Shown one piece after another: positions 26,201 through 38,200 of a DNA stretch of 64,000 nt (the first letter of the stretch is position 1; the number at the start of each line of letters is the position of its first letter). Under the pieces are notes generated by a model that saw nothing but the letters and a program-made list of their open reading frames with translations, was not told the DNA's origin and did no database searches. The position numbers were made by a program, and so were the translations under genes. The stretch is from Liolophura sinensis (Eukaryota; Mollusca; Polyplacophora; Chitonida; Chitonidae), in contig NC_088302.1 in the NCBI RefSeq assembly GCF_032854445.1, forward strand, positions 50,994,046 to 51,058,045, written 5' to 3'.

Positions 26201-29200
26201 TGATCAAATACAGGTGGGTACGACCAGGTTACAAGTCTGAGTTAAGGTATCAACTCGTAATATGATACCATTCGGACTATATGTACTGAAAATAAAGTAT
26301 ATATAATTAAATCTCGGCATCGAAACATTCGTATAACACCTGTCGACCAAAATGGATGTTCCGGGTCAATAATCGCAAGAGCAATTTACAGCCAATGTTC
26401 AACGCAAGTCACCAGAGAACTAATGATGGAAAGAAACATGAAATGTTGTAGGCGAATGAATTAAATCAGTATTTAAACCGTGTGCCACTGTAGTTCGTAA
26501 GCAGTCCTTAATCAAAATATCTGTCTCAGTTATTCATATATCTATCGTGGCGATGAATATACATCCCCTATCTCCGAGTTCAGCAGAATTAGACACAAAT
26601 ATGAAGCGGAGATTCTAATTACTCTGGCCATATTTACTTACATACGAGATAACTATGCTCATTGTAAACTTCAAGAAACTTAGAGTCAAGGCATTTGATA
26701 GAATAACATTAACATATAATTAAAGCCGTACAGCATAAAGAGTAAAACCAAACCAGCCACGACAGTGTGATAGTTGGCAAATGGCCACACGTAACCGGTG
26801 AAATATGGCCGCTTGTCAATTTACCTCAGTCAGGGTTTTATTCTAACTGTTCGTGTAAACGCATAAGTAGTATCAATTTACACACCCCCTAGAACCATGG
26901 CTTAAAGGAGAAGAATATTTTAAACATCAATCAAATACCATTGAAAATCGGAAATCGGAATGTTGGACATAGGTTCGGAGTTTACACGAACAAGCCGGCA
27001 GTTTTAACGACTCTTATTGGCTGAGAGACAACACAACCCCAGCATAAATTACAGGGTGTTAAAGATGGAGGACGCGGTGGACTCAGCGATTTATGCCAGC
27101 TTTGCCGTTTCCAGGCTTTACGTGTATGGCGAGAGAAAATCTCAAAATTATGCAGCACGCACCACTAGATAGAAAACAACGTGCTGTTTTCTGCCTATAG
27201 TGTCATGTTTTTAAGTTTTCTTCTCTTTTAAACAGAATTAGGTAAAAAAAATGTATGGATGTTAATAGCAGTTTTTGTGGTCATAACTTGCTCACAGGAT
27301 CTAACAAATGCTACAAGAAGAGATATGTACACCCCATACGTCATATACCTGATAAGAAAAAACATCGCTTCATGCAGTTAAAAAAGCCATTCATTGAAGG
27401 CAATGCTACTCAGAGAATGAAATCTTATTCTTTTCCTCTTTAAAGGACTATTGGATTCTGAAGTTTTGGTTCCAAGGTAATGCTGACGGCCTAACGCGAA
27501 AGAAGACATTCACGGACTACTTTCAAGAGCTAATGAGTCCAAGGAATTTCCCTAAAAGTACGACAGTGTGTTTGGCTTCAGATATGGTCAATGCAATTCT
27601 GTGTATTTCTTTATCCAGGGTATAGAAAAACAATACATGGAATAAAAATGCATAGGAATCATTGAACTTTCATAAAGATTCGATTTGATATATTTCTGAT
27701 GCCGTAACGCCCACAATGTTATTTTAGTTCAGTGCTGCATTTTCAAAATTAGTTTGTTCAAACTTCTCTATATTTAGACATTGGAAACCTGGAAACAGAC
27801 TCAATAAAGGTTATAGAATGCTGTCTCTGATGGTTGTATGTATGGGTGAAGTACAGAATGATCTATAAATGTTAAGTCACAAATAAATGTACGACGTTAG
27901 CCAATCTGTCATAACATATATGACATGTTTGTTGACTTGTTCAGATTACATTGGCTTTGTGAAGAGAGCCTTGGTTTTGTTGAAGAAGTATGAGCAGATT
28001 CGTCGCGTGGATTTCGTCGTTCAAAAGTCAGAAGAAGCGGATGTGGATGAAGAGCTTCCCCCCATCAGTAAGTGCAACCTGTTTGCATACGGTATGCCTG
28101 GTAACATTGTATATCATTGCAAAGGCACGTACATATATATATATGTATATCCTTGTAGACCATATATACAAACATTAATCTATGCTTGATATTTGTTATG
28201 CAATAAACTACCGTTTATTATGTGTTTTATATATGCTAATACAATATGCAGTTGAGGACAAACAACCTGGTAAGCAAATATGATATTCACCATTTAAAAT
28301 GCTTGGTTGTACTTTGTTTATTTGTACCGAGCAGGCTATGTGAAACACATGCAACAGGTGTATATTTTAAAGAAATAATAAACTACAATATAAATGCTGC
28401 AGAAATGTCCTGAAGGGTCGCATAACGCCCAGATATGAAGTCAGTATTCTGCTGGTTAAGTTGGAGTGAATTCCGCTTCGCAAAATTGCCCTAGTTTTGG
28501 TGCCATCTAAGCGAAAGTTTTGTTCTCAGTCAGCATTGATGCTCTCTCGGCCATGATTTGTTTGTACAAGTACAGACATTTTACATACTTGCTCTGTATG
28601 GCTCAAAAAGTCATGCCGCATAAACTGATGTGAAAGTTTTAATCTCTTTTCTGAACTAACAATTCTTGTTGTTTGTTCACTTTTGAACCGGAGAGTAACG
28701 AAATAAATGTACTGAGCTAAGAAGACGTTTCTTTAAGCTGGAATGATTACATGGGGGTCTAAGTGGCTCCGCAATGTCCCGCACTGTCCCTGATACTAAT
28801 GTTACATACATAATTTCCAGAGATATACCTGTTAAATTGTGCTTTTGGCCTGTACGAGTCACGTATAACTCGCTATCGTGTAATTTGCATTAAGGAGAAT
28901 ATTGATCAAGCCTCGAGATCGTGCTGCAGACTACAGAGACTAGATTGCACAGCAGCACTACATGTTTTCGGACATTTTGTAGCTTCAGCATATTGTCTAA
29001 TAACTTAAAATTTACTGCACTTTGTGTAATAAGTCTCAACTGAAAGTTTAATTTTTTTTCGAGAAAACGTCTTGTATGACTGATTTAGCCTGAAATTTAA
29101 TCTCGCTATTTGTCTTATTGTGTTTTCTAAACTATTCCCGAGCGTACATAGATTATAAATCCTAGGACAGGCCTCTAATAGTGTATTTCCTGTGCCACGC

Positions 29201-32200
29201 TCTCGATAGCGGTTTTCATTTTTCCTCCGTGCTCTTTATTTGTTAGGTATAAGTAAGAGTTGTCTAGTCCAGAAAAGAGAACACACACCTGCAGTAAGCC
29301 AGTGCATGTAACACCCTATATGCTCTTCCACAGATGAGTTTCATTTGTCATCACAGTCACAGTGTTATATCACAGATATTACTATCACACGTTATCACAA
29401 ATTATTTTTCAACCACATGCTATTCTTAACCCAAGACAAACTTGAAATATGAGTCACTTCATATGAAACCCTACAGATTTGTGGCATGTTAACATGTTTC
29501 TCCCATTTGATATCACAAAGATTTGAATTTATGAGATCATCTCTCCACTGACGACTCTAATAATAATCTGGACACTTTCTTCAGTAACCAGTGTTACCAG
29601 TGTCGTAAGCATTAGAGGAAGCAATGATTGGCCGTCGCATGCAAACATCAGCACGTGACTAGCCACTGCCATGATGAATCACCAGTTATTATTGCATACG
29701 ACTGTTCCGCTGATCTGCGTATGCTTTTATTCCATTAAACAACATAACATACTTTTCTAAATACTTAGTTGAATCTATACATCGAACAGACATTCGTATA
29801 CCAGCCGTCAACCAAACTGCGCGTTCTGGGTCAATACCTTAAAAAAGACGTAATCGTCCTCACCGAACAGTAAATAATTCATTGAAAGTGACAGCCAAAA
29901 ACAAGTGATTTGTCTACGGACAAATACAGATGGTTCGAGGAAAATCATCTAGAGCAATGAAAGCTTGTTTTATTGTACGTCTTGCTGCAGCCAAAAGCTT
30001 TCCTTAACAAAGATATGTAGCTATTTTATACCTTATATGTATGCGTTTATACCTATTGCTTCATGCTAACTGGTTTGGGGTTCAATTCTGATTTCCCTGT
30101 AGAAAGTTTCGTCACAGTTTACACCCCGGATTCCTATACGTACCAGCTGGTACCGGAGGTCCAAGTATCCAGCAAGGAGTTCCTGGCCTTCAAGTTGAAG
30201 GCTGGAGGTGATGCCCATATTGCCTTGTCGGCAGTATATGGGGATTTAGAGAGGAAGACACATGAGATCGTAATAGGGGCTGAGGGTAATACGAAGTCCA
30301 TGATCCGTGAAGGCAGCATGGGGCTGGTGAGAACGGAAGCCCTCACATACAACGTCCTTCACAGCAACGAATTCCGCTTCTTCTGGGTGAGCTGGGCTGG
30401 CGGCAACATCGAAGTGGGACGCGGAGCTAAGTACGGTCAAGGGCGCTTCCTCCACTGGCGGGTGCCAGAATACAAACGTTTTAACGTGAACTGCCTGGCC
30501 GTGTCAACCGGAAGGGCATCCCGTGGCCAGTGGGAGTTTGCTGAGCTCTTAGGTAAGGCTTCTGGGAGGTTAACCCTACCTAAACCCTGACAGACACGAA
30601 AGACAAAAACCCGGTTTTGGTAATTTTGAGATTGGTTGGCAAATGTCGATATACTCACAGCAATGTAGTACACTAGTCATTGGCGATATTAGGTATGTGT
30701 TGCAGACAGCATTTATTTGTACTCAGGGTCGTGAAATGTTCATCGACGTTGTCCTTGTTGTTGTTGTTCTTGATTAACTAGTTTCCGTTAGCTCTTTTGT
30801 TTTTTGTTTTAGTCAAATAATTAAACTAGTCCTGACCTTTGGTATGTGGTGTTTTCAGTGGTGCTCAAAAACTATATACTTCGTTCAATTTGAAATCTCA
30901 ATAATTCTGCAAATTTATATTTCGTAAATAAAAAATTATAAAAGAAAATTCCGGACTCCTCTTTGATTTAAACTAACCATAACCTAGCGCGCCCCAACTG
31001 GTATCCCAAACCGGCAACTTACTGAGATAAATATCAAATTTATTGTTGTAATGGAAAATAATTTCACCGTTCAACCGTCGGTCAGCTGTCTGAGTTGTCG
31101 GTGTTGGATTCCTAGCTGTTATTAACACCATGTGTTTTCATTTTTAATTGCAAAAAGATTTAATATCCCCAGTCTTTTTCCTGCGTTTCCGTGTACTTGT
31201 CACCATTTCTGACAGTCTGATTTACTAACCTGTATTATCCGCAACCAAGGTCAGTTCCCAAACCTGGTAGTACCACAGATGAGAGCCACTGAAAGTAAGA
31301 CACTTTTTGACCAAAATCCCCCAGTGGACCACGACACTCCCCGAATATTCAGAACACAAAGTATGATGACGATTTCTAGCAAACTCTCAGGCCCAAGAAA
31401 AGTCAAGAGACAGGAATCTCCCAAAACACCCAAACCACCGGAGTCACGGGAGTCAAATGATAACCGGCCAGAAATAAAATTTAGTAAAGATGCAGTCTTT
31501 ACGCACAGCGGCTCACCGGAAGTTAGAAGTCCTCGTATATTTAGAACACAAAGCTCCATGGTTATATCAAGTAACCGGCCAAGCTTCACAAGAAACTTTT
31601 CGGGGACCCTTACAAAGACGAACGTTGTAACCCGACCCTGGACCGGAAATCAGTTCATAACGGAATCATGGACGGATAGCCGAGTGGTGACGGAACCAAT
31701 CCCGAACGGCTTCGTGAAACCCCGGAGCTGGGTGGCCACTCCCGCTTTCCAAAGGCCACTTGCACGCAATGACCTCTTCGATTCGTGGAGACGCCGTGAA
31801 GAGGGCGAATGGTACCGTGCGACTTTTGAGGAGCGACCATGGAGTGGGTCTCTCGCCTTTGACAGCTCGTGGAAGAACTCTAAAGAACTTGGACAGCACT
31901 GGAAAAGCTGTAAACTTTTAAATCATCCATCTGAAGAAAACCAAAGATTCGGCTCTCTCTGGCCGAACAAGAAAAACTTCAGACACATTTTGAGGGCCAA
32001 CTTGTCTAATACGTCCTTTTCGCCCCCAAAGGAATCCAAACCTCGGCCCTCTGATCTGCTGGAGAAAAAACGTTGGTCCAGCTGCCACACTTTACCCCAG
32101 GCTCAGACCTGTTACTACAGTAACGGTAGCAGGGATGGGGAAATATTCCAGTCAATAAATTCGTCCAAAGAGAATGTTTTCACGTCGACTCATCATCACG

Positions 32201-35200
32201 ACTTTTCTATGTTAGAGCAAACCGATGACGGTAAGTACGCGTTGTTTGCGGCAGCACGTCAGCGGCTTGGTGGTTCAAGTGATCATGGGAGGAATCGGTC
32301 ACACTTGCGGATAGGGGACATAACTCTTACAACTAACCTCAGCAGTTTTTACATAGATTCTCAACTAACCCGGTGAACAGTGCTTTATCATAAATGCGTG
32401 CAGAATTTGTAGTTTTATTTACGTTCCATGTGAAGGATGCTGTTAAACTAGTAGTCTTCTGCATTAATTATATGACAGATGTATTTTTCACAACATTTTG
32501 GATAACGATATTGTTCAAACATCTGGAAAATGATATGATTAAAATGAGCACTTGTAAAATGTCTGAACGTTATTAGACCTAAGAATAAAGATTAATAAGC
32601 CTTCACATCAATTTTCGTTGTCCACTTTCAGCTGTGATTTTGTCAGTAGTGTTGAGACTTGCTATAAATGTCCTACATTATTGGTGTTTTATGCCTTTTC
32701 TATTTCTTATTTCTTTCCCCACTACTTACAAATTCTTGTTTTCTTCAGTCAGAGCACATTTCCTTTTTCTAAACTGCACATGCTGGAAGTAGTTATCTTC
32801 ATCAGTTTGTAAATTTAATCACTCGCTTTGATTTTTATAGACCTTCATATTCTGCATATACACACTTATATATGTAAACCAAATAATATCTTCTAAACGA
32901 ACTCTATTCTACTAAATTATCTAATGATAATAAAATTTAACAAATGAATAAAATAAGACATATTGTATATTGGATTTCTACTTCCTGTTAAAATTTGTTC
33001 TTAATATTTTAACGATTTATAAAGTCAATGAGGCTTTATAGTACTATTTTATTGTGTGGTTTTGCTCTAGAAGTAACAGGCGAAGGCTAACGCTTGTAGA
33101 CAAATGGGTTTAACCTAACATAACATTATTTGATTAACTATCGCGTTATTGTATACATCACAAAAATGATTGTGTCATTGTCACATCTGTTTCATAATTA
33201 TTGACACTTTATTTCTTCACGGAAAATTCATAGCTCTATGTAATTAACAATTTCAGCCTGTTAAATCGCAAAGCAGTATTTCTTTTTTCATCAGCCTAAA
33301 GTTTCCATTCTGCAGCCTAAATCAAAGCTTGAAAGTTTAGTGTGACTGTGCTATGGTAAGAGTAACATTCGTCGTGTTTGAATTATAAATTGACTACATA
33401 TGACCACACTAAGTTTTATGCCTTTATAACGTAAACTTTGTACGCAGATGTTTCGTTGAAAGGCTTCCATATGCCAGAGGGAGTGATCGAGCAGAGTAAG
33501 TAACCAGATAGATTGGCCAGTGTTATAAGAATGAGTGAGTCAGCGGTAAATTGACACTGGAAAGTGCAGAAAATTTAGTGTAGAAAATGTCGTTCAATGT
33601 CAATGAATTAGATATGCGTCTTTCCATACAGACATAAAATCTAGCTTGATTATTTAGTCCAAAAACATTCCCAGAATAACTGATGTTCTCGTCTTGTCCT
33701 TGTTTCTAACAACTGTTTCTGATTTTCCATTTTCCCTCCCACTTCTAACACCAAAATTTGTCCTGTCTGTTTTCCTTTCCACGTGAAAGTTGTTTAACAT
33801 TCCCATCAAAACTACCCTGAATTCTTTTGTATGGCTCCACTGAAATCTTATTGTAACAGTCTCCTTGCTGAAGAATTGTTAAGTCTTCAAACGTAATATT
33901 TATACGTCTATATCGTCTGTCCTTACATCAGTGTTCTAGTGATTATAATATTATTAGAATTGTCGTGACTATAGACTGTATAACCAGTAGAGATGGGCTG
34001 CAATGCCTTGACGCCAATGTTTTATTTAATGACCAGTAGATGAAAATGTAAAGTGAGGTCAACTACGAGTAGGTCAACAGATTATTGAATTCCATGGTCA
34101 TACCAAAGCAGCAGAAAGACGGACTAGAACACGCTGTTTAGCCACAGATAACTGTTAAAATCTGGCAACAGGACATACTTTATTTTAATCATAAGTTTAG
34201 TCTAATGGGGAATTTAGTTCTCTGGATGACGATCAGTTTACAAAGTGAAAACGTACTACTCATTCCTTGACAAGGACTAATGGTCAAGAACCGAGTCGAC
34301 ACTCCACGGGAAACGGTACCCCATTGCTCATGTCCTAAAATGTTCCTTAATAGAATGCCATGAACAGAACAGAGTACAAAATATTGCACGAAAGTTGCTG
34401 ATCAGCATTTCACAGCGATGTTTAACAGGGAAGGATTTCGACGGCCGGAAAGACAGTTTTGTCTTTTCTGTGTAAGCTCTATGCACATAAAGCAGTCGTG
34501 TTAAACGCTTGCAAAGAAGGTGACCACATATTAATTCCATGTGCATCCCAGAAATTCGGGAAGTCGGGAGATCCCGAGATCAACCCCGAGTCGAGTCATA
34601 ACAAAGGATTAAAAAACGGTAGTTGCTGCCTCCTCGCTTTGCGCTAAGCAGTGAGAGGTTAGAGCAAGGAAACATGACTGGTTGGCCCGGTGTCAGTATA
34701 ATAGTATTGGGTGGGATGTCTTGTCTGGTGTCTTCGGCATCGTGCTTCAATGGCGGCAGAACTTTGGTGACAAGGACTCGCCCTGTCACAATATATGTAC
34801 ACACACCTAATGACTCCTTGCCGTCATATCGCTAAAACATTGTTAAGTACGACGTTAGACCCGAAACATACTTACATACATACATACATACATGTCTATT
34901 CTACTAGGAGATAAACAGTCTTCATTCCATCGTAGTCGCTACAAAATATATCTTTACCTCTACATTACCCAATGTGAGAGCACACAATTCGTTCCTTGGG
35001 CCATCGATAACTTGTGACGTTGCACTTAACTGGATTGCCAAAGGAAAGCACAGTGCCTATACCAATTCCAGTATATCCCTATACCAAACTGTTGGTGCTT
35101 TTTAAACATAAAAATACCAGACTAATATGATTTCCGAAAAATAATGCGTCATATTCTTTACAGGTAAAATCGTCAACTAATTCTCCTGAAAATTTGTTTT

Positions 35201-38200
35201 GTAGATGCAAATTTCGATCTTGGAAAAGAGAGCAAAGCAGCGAGAAAAGAAAAGGCCAAAATGTCGTTGCTATGGTTGGCAAAACGTCAGAGGCTAATAC
35301 AGGTGCTGGAGGATGCTTATCCAAACAGTGTCAACGTCAGCCAGTTACTGCAGTGAGTAATAATCTCCACTATACGCAGAAACGTGTACTAAGCACCCGA
35401 TGCCACCAGAATGACATTTCCAAACAGCTATTTGGTTTCCATATAGCACAGTTCAACAGTTTAAATTTAATACCGTGGTAAATACCTGTTGTTTTATATT
35501 GTTTTATTTGTTTGCCTTTAGTTGTATTTTCTTGATTTTAAACTGTACGAGCTATTGCATGTTGGGATTTCGCTAAAATCAGGCTAAGGATTTTGAACTG
35601 AACTAATGAATTAAATTTTAAGCTTCACAACAGTGGCGATCTTTATCTTGTTGACGAAATGTTACAAAGCGCTTAATTCATGTGCACAACATTGTGTAAG
35701 AACTATAACTAAAAGAGGCCTATGCCCTTACATGTGAAACCAAGTGGCTTCTGTGCGTGGCTTTCTGAGTCACGCTGTTACACGTATTTCGTTTTTCCTG
35801 AGAACAATCAAATCTCAAGGCCATGCTGTGAATGATACCCGTGTTATTAATTGTAATCGCGTTTCGTGACTTAAGTGGTTTGGTTTTAAGTGAACAATAA
35901 CGATTCGTTTGTTTCCACCACTTTAATGTGATAGATAACTTTTACATGTAATAAACTCCTTGTCTTTAATTTGCGCTTATCTTATGTTAAGCACGTGCAC
36001 ATTAAGTTATAGACTATAAGCTTCCTGCATGGTTTAGCCACTTGCACCATGCATATGGTTGTGATAAATGTTATCAGTCGTTGAATGAGTAGTGAACAGA
36101 GCGGTGTGTCTATCAAGTGAGATAACTTACCGTTTTACCTTCAAGACGACTGCCAGGTACTTGGCGAGGTGGGGTGGTTTACCCGTGCAGTGTTTTTACG
36201 CCCTAGTCAGTGCGGCGTTTTTAACCTGGCCAAGTGCGGTGGTTTAGCTTGGACAGGGCGGTGGTTTTATACCCGGCCATGTGCGTTGTTTCAACCGCAC
36301 CAGATGTGATGGTTTCTCTTGACCGCTTCTCTACCCACCACCAGTAAAGTGAGCTAGATTTTCATCGCAATCACAAAAGATAAACAAATTGATATGCAAC
36401 TTTTACATTTGTTTTTCTCGAGAATAACTGAACATGATTGAAATTCAGTATTAGCATATCAGATTCTTCCAACACTAATTTTGTCTGCATTAATTTTTGT
36501 TTGTTTGTTTTTATTTTTTTCTGGCAGAAACTGTAAAATCAAACAAACTGATACTATCGCTGCCGTGGTCATGTTAAAGGATCTGGAAAAACGTGGGCTT
36601 ATAAAGGAGATGGATAAAGGAGTGTGGATGAGGGTACCCCGGCTGACCCAGGACCAGAGTGAGCGTAAGTGACGTCACAAATCTTACATCCGGGCAATGG
36701 CGTACTGTCTGAGACAGCCGCTGGCATCCAGACCACCACTAACACAAATGTGACAATACAACATTGACTCAGCAATAACACTGAGCTGGGTACTGTTTTG
36801 TTGTGGGTCGTCACCATCATGGGGCATCATTAGTGTTCATGCATAACAAAATCCTTCTGCGAAAACTGCCATCGTAACAATTAATTTATGACAGATTAGC
36901 TTTCGACCACAGGTGCATATCAGTGCATGGCATCTTAAGTTTTAAAGTTCATGTCGATGTATGTCACAACTTGAAGATTTATATGGCATTTATTTGGCCA
37001 GTTACAACGTGAAACATGGTATAATTCTCCATTGCAAAACTTTAATGAAACAAAACTGTCTATTGAACTTTCAATTTTTATCGACAGAGATCGAGATGGT
37101 AGAGAGAATGCCCATCCTGGACAGACGAGATCAGCCGCAAGTAGCCATCATAACTGCATTTTACTGTGAAAAATTGGCAGTAGACGCCATGATTGAAGAT
37201 AAAAAAACATACGTCCGATACAAGTCAGAAGGTATGATCACAGTCTGTTACCCTGTTGTACTGTTTTTCTGCTCAACTACAAGTGCTTCTAATAAAACAA
37301 ACCAGGAAAAAAAAATTAAAATGTAACTAAAAATTTCTCTCGGTTAACAGGTCACGATTTTTTCAGGCGACTTTAGAGGTTTCTGTTTCGAAAATTTATA
37401 GAACATCTGTCTTTTCATATCCAGACTGAACTAACTGCATTTCTTATACTTGGAAAATTCCTCACAGGCCTGCTAAAGGTTTAAGCTGTAACTTATGTTC
37501 TGTCAAGTCCTTGCACATATAACCACAAGTACACACTAGCAACTTGTTTGGGGTTGTTCACGACTCCATACACTTCTGTGTTCTGTTCTTCCGTAGTAAC
37601 GTCCAGCTTATTCTCTTTTTGCATGTCAAATGTGATTAAAACATTGTGTGGAAACGTGTTTTTACTGTAACAGGGTATCCCCGTCGGCAAATTGGTGAGT
37701 CACCATGGCGACAGATAGTATGCCACATATACATGTCACTAGTTTTCCAAAAGCCGAAGTATTTCCTTACACGTTGTCCAATCATGAATTGGATAGTGGA
37801 GATGGTTGCACTGGTGTTGCACTGGTCATGGTGGAGTAAAACAAACGGTTTGTTACAGGGATTTCGTAAAGGTTACTGATGTTTGAGGAACAGATTTACA
37901 ACATGGTAGAGGGACTTCTGTTACAGATTTTGTTTAGTATGTTTTGGTATTACGCATTTAAAATCACATAGTGACGAACATGAATACTCGCATGGATGAT
38001 CAAAACTCAGCGATCGATCATTAAACCTCAGCCATTGATGATCAAACCTCAGCCACCAATGATTAAGCAGCCATCGATGACCAAACAGCCATTGATGATC
38101 AAACAGACATCGATGATCAAATATCACCTGTCCATGTTTAAGTCTCAATAATCGATGATCAAATCAATGATTAAACCTCAGTGAATAACTATCATAACTC

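Noticed and set aside
30134-30673. Minus-strand frames over the FA-domain exon
   Set aside because: Antisense shadows of a clearly homologous plus-strand exon.
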